Positions 23,601 through 34,500 of a DNA stretch of 64,000 nucleotides are shown piece by piece. Within the stretch, counting starts at the first letter, position 1; every line of letters starts with the position of its first letter. The stretch is taken from the NCBI GenBank assembly GCA_014905825.1, contig JACGCN010000030.1:372001-436000 (forward strand), read 5' to 3'. The notes beneath the pieces are model-generated. The model saw nothing but the letters and a program-made list of their open reading frames with translations, made no database searches and was not told where the DNA came from. The translations under genes were made by a program, and so were the position numbers. Origin of the DNA: Lyophyllum atratum. Lineage: Eukaryota; Basidiomycota; Agaricomycetes; Agaricales; Lyophyllaceae.

Positions 23601-25267
23601 CACCTGCCATGAAGGCTGACGGAAAATTCGGGAAGGTCATGACATCGGTGGCCGATAAATTCATTCAATATGTAAGTCAACTTTTTTTTATCACTATCTG
23701 CGATGTCTTACGTGTCCTTATTTTTAGAGTGCGCAGGCTTATGAAACGTACGGGATCCACGTCTTTGGTTTTGCCATCAACACGGATGTGGAAGGCTACT
23801 CCCTTCCTGGCCTGGCCTGGGGCGGTACACAAGCTTATGCCGGCCTTCGCAATGCTCACAAGGCAACGATTGCAACACAGCTGGGTGACTACCAGGGAAT
23901 GCTAAGGTGGGTTCTGTTTTATACACTTGGTGCCCTTGCTGACCTGGGATTAGGGTTGAGGAGATGAAATTGAAGGGACTAGAAGTCGGGGAGGAGCTTT
24001 TCGCCGTCTCGATCCGCGCAAATCCTAATGAGAAGGAACGAGACTGTGCCAGACGGGTGTTTACTAATTATTTACGGAGTGACATCGGTATGTCCCTTTT
24101 CCAAGCCTTGCAGGTGTATCATTCTGATGCGCTAATCAGGCAAAATCTTATATGCTCGTGGGATGCACTCTCTTGAGGATTGTAAAAAAATCAAGATGCC
24201 ATGGGTTGCTTGGGGAGATCTCGCATTCGAGCACAAGCTCTGTATCGTGAACTGGCCCCCTTCTGTCCGTGCCCCTGCGCGGGGCTTCGAACTCCACAGC
24301 CCGGAAGGCGGCATACCCCACTCGCTTATTAAAGAGAGCAACCGCGCCCGACTTGTGCCCGATGACGATTCGTCAATCATGATCGTCGAGTGGACTGATG
24401 GTAAGTGGTACCTCTTTTCATTGGTCTCGATCCTTATGACAGTTGCTAGAACATGAAGAACTTGCTGCAGACGACCCCATGCTGGGTGATGTGCCTCTCG
24501 TGGTCAACACCAATGGCTGCTCGGTCATCTCAGTCTCAGACTCACCCAAATATCAAGCCATGATCTCGGCAAAAACGCGCGCGACACGGAAGGGCTCGTC
24601 ATTGGCGAAAAAGCTAAGAAACAAGTTGCCGACCAATGCCCACTCGTCTGAAGAAGATATCGAGGAGATCCCGCCACCATCGAAGAAGAAGTCTTCCACA
24701 GCCATCGCGGCTCGTCATGCCCCAGCCAGCACCACAAGCTCCAATCCCTCTAGGCAGCGCGAGGCAGTGCAGGTCAGGGCAGCCGGGGGAAATTCAGCTG
24801 CTCATCTAAGTCGAGATTCTGCGGCTTCTCGTCATGACCACGCCCGCTCGCGTCGTCGACGTTCCCGTTCCCGCTCCCGCTCCCGCTCTTCATCCGACTC
24901 ACGCTCACGCTCACGATCTCGATCCCGGCGCTACCATTCCCCTTCCCATTCTCGACGCTACCAATCCCGCTCTCGACGCTCCCGCTCATATTCTCGCTCA
25001 CGCCGATCCCATTCTCCACCAGCCAGACAAGATCGTTCTCCTCGGAGAGAGCGATATCGAGACCATGTACACCATCACTCTGCTCGTCGGGATCCCTCTG
25101 TCTCCAGTTCAACCCGGCCCGTCCCTTCTCGTGGTAGAGAAGGTCATCTGGACCGCACGCGCCATGCGCGTGATGATCGCGAGGGTACTGATGACAGGCA
25201 GTCTAAGAAGCGGAAGGTCCATCATGAGCAGTCCTCCGTCCCTTCACGTTCAGAGGGGGGTCAGTAA
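20624..25267 (+). pseudogene. Unknown SR-rich protein gene of the KDZ element, interrupted by a small hAT element
   Basis: Exons: 20624-20759, 20809-20919, 20978-21007, 21062-21142, 21195-21254, 21309-21339 continuing at 22620-23401 once the insertion and one duplicate are ignored, then 23451-23671, 23728-23906, 23954-24087, 24140-24400, 24450-25267. Phases agree throughout and the coding frame is unbroken apart from the insertion, so decay has not begun. The predicted product, about 947 aa, has an acidic, disordered start; Pro-rich repeats; a globular middle (for example EVNRWNAFQAWYGVHGQ, ADKFIQY, WVAWGDLAFE); and an Arg/Ser-rich tail like those of splicing factors. No family is recognised. 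Confidence 0.65.
21340..22611. mobile_element. Non-autonomous hAT-type element, copy A (1272 bp)
   Basis: Ends TAGGCTTTCGAAGTCCGGT and, inverted, TAGGCTTTCGAGGTCCGGT. Perfect 8-bp target duplication AATCCCTC at 21332-21339 and 22612-22619. An 8-bp duplication and a TAG-starting inverted repeat fit the hAT superfamily. The outer 200 bp on each side are crowded with ACCGGT/CGGTTG motifs, possible transposase sites. No transposase is encoded; the frames inside are GC-rich artefacts. Inserted in a coding exon of the SR-rich gene. Confidence 0.9.
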
Positions 25268-25439
25268 GGACACTTGATCACGTCATTCTTTATGTGTAGA
25301 TTTGTGCTGTATGTCTTCTATGCTTCATGTATCTCCTTATATTGTGTCTACTAGTGTGACGCGGGTAGCAAGATTGTGCGTAGCTGATGCGGACTCGTAC
25401 AAAATATGTGATCGTGGGGGACATCCATAAATACCCAAT

Positions 25440-26530
25440 GGGAGCACCCTTATGCATACTAGGGAGCCACCACTTGTCTCTGGGGAGCATCCATTTGTCT
25501 CTGGGGAGCATCCATTTGTCTTTAGGGAGGTCCCACTGCTAACGGGGGAGAGCCCACCTGTCTTTGGGGAGGCCCCACCGCTGCTATGGGAGCATCCATC
25601 CGCTGTAGGGAGCACCTGCTCGTCCTTGGGGAGCACCCAGATGCCTGATAGGGGAGTACCCACTTGTCGTTGGGGAGCACCCATCGGCCTTGAGGGAGCC
25701 CCGCTTGTCTTTGGGAGTGCCCACATACCTGGTAGGGAAGCATCCACTTGTCGTGGGGGAGCACCCATCGGCCTTGAGGGAGCCCCCGCCTGTCTTTGGG
25801 AGTGCCCACTTATCTGGTAGGGGAGCATCCACTTGTTGTTGGGGAGCACCCATCGGCCTTGAGGGAGCCCCCGCTTGTCTTTGGGAGTGCCCACATACCT
25901 GATAGGGGAGTACCCACTTGTCGTGGGGGAGCACCCATCGGCCTTGAGGGAGCCCCCGCTTGTCTTTGGGAGTGCCCACATACCTGGTAGGGAAGCATCC
26001 ACTTGTCGTGGGGGAGCACCCATCGGCCTTGAGGGAGCCCCCGCCTGTCTTTGGGAGTGCCCACTTATCTGGTAGGGGAGCATCCACTTGTTGTTGGGGA
26101 GCACCCATCGGCCTTGAGGGAGCCCCCGCCTGTCTTTGGGAGTGCCCACATACCTGGTAGAGGAGCACCCACTTGTTGTTGGGGAGGCCCCATCGGCCTG
26201 TAGGGAGCCCCCGCTTGTCTTTGGGAGTGCCCACATACCTGGTAGGGGAGCATCCACTTGTCGTGGGGGAGCACCCATCGGCCTGTAGGGAGCCCCCGCC
26301 TGTCTTTGGGAGTGCCCACATACCTGGTAGAGGAGCACCCACTTGTCGTGGGGGAGCACCCATCGGCCTTGAGGGAGCCCCCGCCTGTCTTTGGGAGTGC
26401 CCACTTATCTGGTAGGGGAGCATCCACTTGTTGTTGGGGAGCACCCATCGGCCTGTAGGGAGCCCCCGCTTGTCTTTGGGAGTGCCCGCATACCTGCTAG
26501 GTAAGCACCCACTCCTCGTTGGGGAGGCCC
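25440..26530. repeat. Right subterminal satellite, 84-85-bp units, about 13 copies
   Basis: Each unit holds a block such as GAGCACCCATCGGCCTTGAG plus GGAGTGCCCAC and GGGGAGCATCCACTTG. Read on the minus strand the unit is built like the left satellite (GGGTGCTCCCC-CACGACA...GGATGCTCCCC). Long minus-strand frames through it (up to 355 codons) only reflect the period being close to a multiple of three. Confidence 0.9.
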
Positions 26531-26549
26531 CACCGCGCTGATATGCTGA

Positions 26550-26980
26550 TTTGTTAGGGTTTGGAGAGAGCTTTCTGACTGCCCAGGGTTCCTGTGTTAA
26601 GACACCAAAAAAGCATGTAAGGCATTACTTAAAATACATTGCAGCCTTCTGAGAGGGGTTAGGAATTATTTGTGAGTGACATCTAGGTAAAGGGAGGGTG
26701 AGCTAAACTTGTTAAGGTTTGGAGAGACCATTCTGACCTTCCAGGATGGGTCTTTCTGTGTCAAAACACTACGAAAGCATGTAAGGTATTATTTAAAATA
26801 CATTGCAGCCTTCTGAGAGCAGGCAGAAAATTTTCGTGAGTTATATTCATGTAGGGGAGGGTGTGCTAAGCTTTCTGGGATTTGGAGAGGCCCTTCAGAC
26901 CGCCCAGGACAGGTGTTTGGGTGTTACAAGATCAGAACAGTATCAAAAGCATTATTTTACATTACAGCACTATAAGGAAC
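26550..26980. repeat. Tandem repeat, about 2.6 units of 158-163 bp
   Basis: TTTGGAGAG recurs at 26560, 26718 and 26881, each followed by a diverged copy with CATGTAAGG and ATACATTGCAGCCTTCTGAG in the first two units. AT-rich, unlike the satellite before it. No coding potential. Confidence 0.8.
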
Positions 26981-26988
26981 TGAATAAT

Positions 26989-28260
26989 TAGGCTTTCGAA
27001 GTCCGGTCCGGTCCGGTTTTTGGCCCATTTTGGCCGCAACCGCGACCGGAACCGGTTGGGAAACTTACAACGGACGTGCAACCGACGACCGAACCGTGCA
27101 CGACCGGTCGTTATCGGTTGCACACACTTATCGGACCGGTTTCGACCGGTCACGACTGAACTGGGTTCCAACCGGTCGCAACTGACTTGCGACCGGTCGC
27201 GACCGACGATATGGCTGCGAAATCTACTGAAAACTCCCCATCTCTACCTTAAGATCATATATATATTAGCTAACTAATACAGAAGAATCTACATGTAACT
27301 AATACAGAAGAACTGAAGAGTGAATTAGAAGGATGACATGAAAACATAGACGAAGAGGACTTACAACTATAAATGACGTGCACGGCGGTCGGGTGACGTG
27401 GGTGTGGTGGTGGCGTGGGCGTGGTGGGCGAGCAGTAGCAGTGGCAGGGCGGTTGGGGGATGTGATGTGGCGGGGGTGTGGGCAGGCAGTGATGATCGGG
27501 TGACTTGGGGTCGGGCAACGCGGGCGTCGCTTGGAGGTGACGTGGTGGCGGCGTGGGCGAGCAGTGGCAGGGCGGTTGGGAGATGTGACGTGGCGGCGGT
27601 GTGGACAGGCAGTGAAGACCTGGGCGCCATGATGACGTGGCGGCGGTCAGGACCTTTCCCGAGCCGCAGGGGGCTGCGTCGGGTTCGTTGGGTGACGTGG
27701 CCGTCGACACCGGGCTTTGCAGGGCGTGCAAGGGAGGGGGGACGGCTGAAGGGGGTCCTGAGGGTCCTGGGTGCCAACTCCAGGTGGTTAGCGGTCCGTT
27801 ATGAGTGGTTATGGCTGCGAAGACGCACCTCGAGGCTCTCCCCCAGCTGGGGTCTGCCCTGCTCGCCTCCCCCCCATTCCCTTGTGTGACTCTCTTCCTG
27901 CTGTTGCCACAGCGGCGTCGCGTAGCTTTGTCTGGTGGCAGTCGGTGCCGATGTCGATTGGAGGGGATGGACGGGATGGACGCAGCGGTTGGGGTAGTGG
28001 TAGTGGATGGGAATCAACAAGACATCAACGGCGTCGCCGTCAACGATGCCTCGTTTGTTGATGTGCACCATGTGACTTGTCGGTTCTGACCGGTCGCGAC
28101 CGGTCCTTGACCAGTTCGGCACACCGGCCATTTCCGAGCAACCGCAACCGCGGGCGTCGAAAATCCTTCGCAACCGCAACCGGAAGTCCGGTTGTTTCCG
28201 GTTGCGGTCCGGTCAAGTTGCGGTCTTTTTCGGTTGGTGCAACCGGACCTCGAAAGCCTA
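26989..28260. mobile_element. Non-autonomous hAT-type element, copy B (1272 bp)
   Basis: Same length and ends as copy A. All six-frame translations match copy A at a constant offset of 5649, so no indel separates them and few if any substitutions exist. Perfect 8-bp target duplication TGAATAAT at 26981-26988 and 28261-28268. Inserted just inside the right KDZ terminal repeat. Confidence 0.92.
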
Positions 28261-28275
28261 TGAATAATGGATGAG

Positions 28276-28565
28276 CTGAAATTTTACGAAGGGTGGTCCC
28301 CTGAGTACTGGGGAGCTCCCTCGATGTGTGACATATATGGTGTGACAAGGTGGGAGAGCCCCTAAAATGGGTGGATCCAATGCCTCATGGGAGCTCCCAT
28401 ACAGCAAAAATGTGGGTGGCCCCATGCACCTGGGAGCCCCCAGGCCCTAGGGAGGGAGAGCCCTTACATGATGGGATGGCACCATAAAATCTGCCCTAGT
28501 TAGGCCTAATTTTTTGGTGGGACAATCGAACCTAATGAGGTAGAGGTAGGTGGCTGCCTGAAGTG
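28276..28565. repeat. Right terminal inverted repeat of the KDZ element
   Basis: Inverted copy of 9905-10195, ending in GGCTGCCTGAAGTG immediately before the TCTACAG duplicate. Confidence 0.9.
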
Positions 28566-28572
28566 TCTACAG

Positions 28573-28999
28573 AGAACCGCCGACGGAATTACAAGCGTAA
28601 AGGCAGGAAACGCGTGGCAAAGTTCATGCCGCGCAGCGACGGACCGTACACAGTTGTCAAGGCCTTCCCCGAGAAATCGGAATACACCCTCCGCCTGCCC
28701 AATAACCCTAACACCTTCCCCGGGTTCCACGCGAGCCTATTGAAACCCTTCATTCCGAACGACCCACCCTCTTCCCTGACCGTGAATTCACTCGCCCGGG
28801 CGCTGTCGTGACCGAGGATGGCATCGAGGAGAATTTCATCGACAAGATCGTCGACGCACGGCGCCGCGGCCGTGGCGCGCAATACCTGGTACGATGGGTT
28901 GGATACGACGTCGATCACGACGAATGGCTCGCTGGGAAGCTGATGGAAGATACCGAAGCCCTTGACATCTGGGAAGCTGAGAATGGTACGCTCTTTTAA
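28573..28999 (+). pseudogene. Ty3/gypsy polyprotein: integrase C-terminal end and chromodomain, frameshifted
   Basis: Picks up exactly where the first part stops at 9904. It encodes the integrase GPY/F-type segment (DGPYTVVKAF, PGFHASLLKPF), then changes frame near 28765-28775 before a chromodomain in another frame (residues YLVRWVGYDVDHDEWL, stop at 28999). The shift is most simply a one-base change after the PFIPNDP segment. It is independent of the KDZ insertion, so the element was already damaged or has been damaged since. Confidence 0.88.
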
Positions 29000-29029
29000 C
29001 GACGGTCAATTTTTTTGAGTGGGGAGGGG

Positions 29030-29368
29030 TGTAAGGCCGCCCCTCGCGCCCTTGCCCATTAGGCCTCATTACGCATCAGTCCCACCGCTTCGACGCGGCT
29101 ATTACTCTTACTATTACACTTATACCAACCTTCTTGAATTCCCTACCCTTCCCTGAAGTTCTATAGCTACGTGATTGAAGCCCCGCCTTACCTATATCAT
29201 CTTTCCCTTCCCTTCGTTGCCCCTCAACCTCTCCCGCTGCAACGAAGGTCAGTTATACTTTCATTTCCCTCATATTAATTACTAAACCTCTCCCGCTGCA
29301 ACGAAGATATATTTGTCCTGTCTGACGTCTGACCTAAGTGTTGGCGCCGTACCCGGCGCCCTTCCACA
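29030..29368 (+). repeat. Probable 3' LTR of the Ty3/gypsy element
   Basis: Preceded by a polypurine tract (GAGTGGGGAGGGG, 29017-29029). Starts TGTAAGG and could end CCTTCCACA at 29368, after a GGCGCC...GGCGCC hairpin. Holds a duplicated CCTCTCCCGCTGCAACGAAG (about 29230 and 29287). The right border is a guess because the 5' LTR is missing. Confidence 0.5.
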
Positions 29369-30437
29369 AACTCGGACAAGTCATGCCGAAAAACCCAGGG
29401 AAGGCTACCTGGCCAGGCTTTCAGGTATATCATTCAACAGTCAATGGTCCGTATTTGGCGAATAGCGCGTTTATATCAAAGCCAATGCCATAAGAGGGCT
29501 GTTTGGGTATGCACATTGCAATCCCCGCTGGTTGAGGTCTGTTGATCAAGGAGTGAAGCAAGTTACCGAGGTCCGGATCAAATTCAGACAATCCCGCGTC
29601 CGGTGTTCAAACCACAGTCGGGGCTCGAAATATCGATATTTTTACCCTCCTCGAGTCTCCTCGAAGTTATTTGTCCATCGAGTTTGCCTGGGGCGTGAGC
29701 TATGTCCTCTTCAATGCCAAGGTGGCCTATCTCACCATGCCTATTATGGCTAGTTGCTCGTATGGAGCCCTCACTGTTTATGAGACGGCCCTAGCGTCTC
29801 ATCTATGCCAATGCGACGCTGAATGACCTCATTTTGGCTCTCACTTCAATGGCTCAAGCGTCCTCCGCCACCAGATGCCACGAATACACCAGATCACAAC
29901 ATTTAATGCGGCATCGTCTTGCATTCCTGAAGGTCCGAAGACCACTGCAAGTCTATGAACGCGATCGTAGAGGTCCGCGCCCCTATCGAAGACTTGCGAG
30001 TGAGGCGACTTTTGATTAACCGTTGCTATCCATTGATTGTAAGTAAACTCTTCCTGTGATTCCTCTTCGTGATGAGGAAGTTTCCGACCAGGTGAGACTC
30101 GCTAAGCTATGCTGAGGGTTTGCAGCGGCCGGGAAGACAGGACTGATAAACGGAACAAGCAAATTTAGCAAGACGGTCGCGACTGCGTTTGATTGTTCAA
30201 CCAATTCCATGCCTTGTCCTCGTGAGTATTTTGAATAACAAAGTCTTCAAAACGGATGATATTGTCTGTTCGGCTTGTAGGTAGATACGTAAGGTGGAGG
30301 GTCACGGTAGTTGTACATTTGCGTAATGGAATATGTAGACTACTACAGTTGAATGCAGTATGTAAGCGTAAAGAAAATGTGAAAGGCAAAGGAAGAGACA
30401 TCTGAAGAATTTGGAATGGATATAATGTCCGTCACGA
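29369..30437. other. Intergenic, no gene recognised
   Basis: Only short frames (29532-29753, 29834-30019) without recognisable content. Presumably the flank of the Ty3 element and the 3' region of the lectin gene. Confidence 0.5.
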
Positions 30438-31510
30438 CTAAGCAGGGCGACTGATGGAGATACCCGCCTGGTCTTCGAAGCCCGTCAAGCTCGGTCCCCA
30501 GCTACTACCATTCCACGATTTATGGAACAAAGCGCCGTTGGTGCCGACCACAAAGACGTCGATCCTATCCTTACCCCAACACACCGCCTTTGGCGTCTTA
30601 ATGCAGATCCCGCCCTGCTTCTCGAAGTCCTTCTGGCTGGGGCCCCAACTGCTCCCGTTCCACCACTTATGGTACAACGCGCCGTCGGTCCCAACCACGA
30701 AGATATCGAGGCGGTCCGGCCCCCAGGAGACGGCCTCAGGACCGTGAAGCAATGTCCCGCCAAGTGACTCCCATCCACCCCACGTGCTCCCATTCCACGC
30801 CTTATGATACAACGCACTGTCGATTCCCTTCCCAAAGAGATCGATGCGGTTGTCTCCCCAACAGACGGCTTTAGGCTCGCCGATGAGCTGGCCCCCAAGC
30901 GACTCCCAGCCGCTCCATGTCTTGCCGTTCCACCACTTGTGCCAGACCGCCGAATCAAGGCCAGTGACGAAGCAGTCGAGACGGTTCTCACCCCAGGAGA
31001 CGACGGTGGGCTTATTGCCGGCAGATTGTCCACCAAGATTCTCCCATGCGCCGTCGACGCTCGGGCCCCAGGAGGTACCATTCCACCACTTGTGATAGAG
31101 CGCGCGGTCTGTACCGATGACGAACACATCGAGCCTGCCAGGGTAGGAACGTCAGTCTTATGCGTCATATGAACACTTGCGATTTTTGCTTACCTATTGG
31201 CGGCCCAGGCTACAGCGGTGGGTGAGCCGAGACAGATACCGCCCATGCGTTCATATCCGGACAGCGATGGGCCCCATTTTGCACCGTCCCACCACTTGTG
31301 GTGCACAGCACTGTCGGTACCGATGACAAAGACGTCGAGGCGGTTAGGACCCCAGGCAACGCAGTCGGGATCGTAGTAAATTATGCCGCCTTGGTCTTCA
31401 TAGGCACTGATGGACGGGCCCCATTTGCTGCCGTCCCACCATTTGTGATGAAGGGCGGAGCCGGTACCGACGACGAAGACATCGAGACGGTTTGGACCCC
31501 AGGAAGTCAT
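30438..31510 (-). CDS. Seven-bladed beta-propeller lectin, PLL-like
   Basis: Exons 31510-31194 and 31134-30438 (59-nt intron), 337 aa. The protein consists of seven repeats of about 45-50 residues, each with a (G)xNR(L/I)DxF core, a GTDxALxHKWWDG-type segment and a Trp at the end. Seven such blades form a closed propeller; in the family (old DUF346 repeat, Photorhabdus PLL type) sugar pockets lie between blades. There is no signal peptide, which is usual for cytosolic fungal defence lectins. Sugar specificity cannot be read from sequence. Blades 4 and 5 are shorter, lacking the GPSxxxYE segment. Confidence 0.85.
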
Positions 31511-34500
31511 GGCTTTGGAAGAAGATTCTGGGAAGTTGTCAAGATCGGTATGAGGTGGGTAGATCTGGTAGGAGCTGGGGAGTGTATGGAACTCGCTGCA
31601 GGTTTATATAGAGGCCCCGGCGATGTAAACCCAGAAGGGGACGGCAGATGCAATGTACGGCCGTGCTGCGTGCAGCATCTGACGTGCACGAAAGATAGTT
31701 TGAAGCGATCGAGAGGCGATAGAAACAGAGTTTGGGGCACAAATCTCGACACCGTGTGATGCTTCGAGGGAGAGCACCCCACACCCAAGGAAAAGAAGGG
31801 TCGCGAAGTCGGCGAAATTCGTCACTAGGCGACATACAGTAAGGTGGTGTATGAGGATATCGTTTGGTGCGTGGTAAATGTCCTTATTGCGTCCAGGCGC
31901 GATCCGAGTAGTGTGATCTTGCTTCGCTACACCTGTCACAAGGAGTATCGATACGTCCCCAATCAAAGTATGCCTTGCACACTTGACAGCGTATGTGTGA
32001 CTGACGAGGTGAACCAAATAGAATTCTAAGGTAGCGAAGCCAAAGTGATTGAAGTAGACGAACGGGTGCTCAGTTGTTTGAGGGTGTGCTTGCGCTTGGG
32101 ATTAGGCTGCATTTCCTTGCCGGATACCAAGAGATCGTTTTGGAACAAACGAAGCCATCGACATGGTGAATGGACGCCGACAGACGACCAACGTTCATCT
32201 CCACACTTTCCCCCCCGCTGGTCTGCTGATAGCTCATTAATACTTACAGAGGCGATTAGAGGTGATAAAAAGCTTACTCAGGGAACGTAAAGACGCTGAA
32301 AGGCGTCCCATAAAGCTAAGTTTGAGTAAACCTCGATATTGGATCGACTTATACCAGATTCCAGTCACCTTTAGAATGATAAGTAAAACAACAGGCGAAA
32401 TCCATAGAAGGAAGGGCAAGCCGGTCGAATTTTTTCAGCGTTAGGGCTACACTACAGCCATAACATCGGGAGAACTGCATGGAGCCAAATTTGGAAGGGA
32501 TGAACAGAACATTGAAATGAAGTCTTTTGAATACCCAGTATTCTATTTTTGTTGTGGGGTACGCAGTAAGATCGGCCTGAACGTCAAAGAAAGAGACTCC
32601 TGGAAGCTTCGAAAAATGGAGAGGGTTTTGTGCGATGATCAGACCAGATGTGGTATATGTGAGAGCAAACGAGAAACTTGAGAAGGAACCCCAGACCTGA
32701 GGTGGAGTTACCGTGGAGTGGGACAGCTGAGCGACGTAAAGAGTTGTTGAGAAGATCATCACGCGCTAGCGGCATTGAACGGCGTTGCTCTTCGAAAGCG
32801 CGATATTTAAACCATCTCCCAAGCGTCGATCGAATTTAGGGTCCAGGCCGGCAGTTTATGGAGCGAGGAAAAGAGTGGTTGCCTGCTCGATCGCGATATG
32901 AAAGGCATCTTGAGGTGTTGCGGTCCTTGTTAGCTTACTCGAGAATGTAGTATTATCACTTACCGCATGTGCTCTCGCGGAGGCTTCCATACAAGCTCAG
33001 AGGGATGGAGCTCCGATGGGACATTAGCATGTTTAACGATAAGGCGATGAGGTCGCATTTGTGAGTCGAAGGATGGGTTGAGAGTCGATCCGTGCCGAGT
33101 TTGGATTGTGCATAGACGCGAATGGACACTGAAACCATGAACAAGGAACGGAAAGGATATAATCAAGTGCCTTGAGTGATGATGGTCTTCCTGCATTTTC
33201 CGAGCCTGGATCAAGTCTGGTCGAAAAAATAACAGTGAGAATAGAGAGATGGTAGTAAAGTAGGGCGACTGAACTGGAGCGCAGTTCAAGTTCTACGCGT
33301 CGTGCTTCATGCCAACGGAGTGCCACTGCGATGTTGAGCCTCTTCATCAGCAGAGTGTCCCGTCGCTCGCTTGCTGCCTTCGACTTCATGGTCTCCTCTA
33401 ACTCCGATTGAACTAGATTTCATATGGTCCGCTCGACACAGCCGGCGCGATGGACAGTGCGGGGAATATGGATATCACTTTGCTTCCTTCGATCTGCGAT
33501 TGGGGCGTCGGCCGCCAGCTGGGGGCTAGGTCGCGACGCTCAGCGTCAACTCAGCGTGGCCCATTGACTCCCGGCGATCAAGCTTGTCTTGAACTGTATC
33601 GTCGTGTGCCTCTTTGGAGGGCCTTTCTCGCCAGTCCATGTACAAAACCCATAACACAACTTCACTGATTCATCCTCTCTATCCCCCTGAGCGCAGTATC
33701 CACCCCTTTCTGCGGTTCAACCAAAATTTGAGCTTAGGGCCACGGCCTTCATCCGCCCGTAGCTTTGCAAGTAAAGTCCCCTACTCTTCGCACGCAACAT
33801 ACACGTCGCTACGCATAGTGCTGGTCGGCTGGAGATCGAGAGTGCCGGTACGACACGAAAAGGCCTTCTGAGTATCGTATTCGCAGCTGATGGTTCAGAA
33901 TTTTAGGGGTTTCGTCAAATCCCAGGGTCCGTCTAGTTGGAGATCCTGCAGCTGTCTTGGGAGAGATGCGAGTCGAGACGCGTAAGGTCGATTGCAGAAG
34001 TGCCGATGTAGGCTTTGTGTAGGCTGGTATATATATTCCCAGTCACGGCCAAGTTGGAGGACGGCTATGCGAAGACGAGGTCCAAGGCGGCGTCAGTCTT
34101 AAAGCGGAGGTCTTGGCGGAAATCGCGTGTCTGGACATGCGAAAGAGCTCTTAGAGAAGGGATGCTCGTCGTACGCAACTTTGCCAGGCAAGGCCAGTTG
34201 TGGGCGGGCCGCCCGGCCGTTCCGGGTTTTCCACACTGATCACGACATGTGACTTCAAACTGTCAATGACGTCTCTTTCTCTGCCACTGCCATCTCGGTT
34301 TAACTAAGTACTAGCAGCTCGCTTCTCCCATTTTCCGCGTCGGCGCGACATAGCAACCGATAACGCGCGCCACCAGAAAGCTTCTAAGCTCCCCGGGGAG
34401 CCAAGAGGCTGCCGCCCTTGCCATATCAATCTATCTTCCCACTCGAAGGATGATCTACAGCCTACGGCCCACTGTCCTTGTTTCATGACTTGTGCCATAC

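Larger units (their letters stand above)
9905..28565. mobile_element. KDZ-type DNA transposon, 18.66 kb, inserted in the Ty3 integrase
   Basis: Both ends start with CACTTCAGGCAGCCACCTAC in inverted orientation. TCTACAG flanks the element on both sides (9898-9904 and 28566-28572). Counting one more G gives an 8-bp duplication, GTCTACAG, with one element base less on the right. Removing the element and one duplicate makes the Ty3 frame continuous, an independent check of the borders. Inside, left to right: terminal repeat, satellite, KDZ transposase (-), a small Cys-rich gene (-), repeats, two large unknown genes (+), satellite, a 158-163-bp repeat, a small hAT element and the terminal repeat. 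The KDZ transposase is the only transposase inside and is taken as the mover. Confidence 0.9.

Noticed and set aside
25337..26448. Long Pro/Trp-rich minus-strand frames up to 355 codons
   Set aside because: They run through the right subterminal satellite; the 84-85-bp unit simply lacks stops in some frames.
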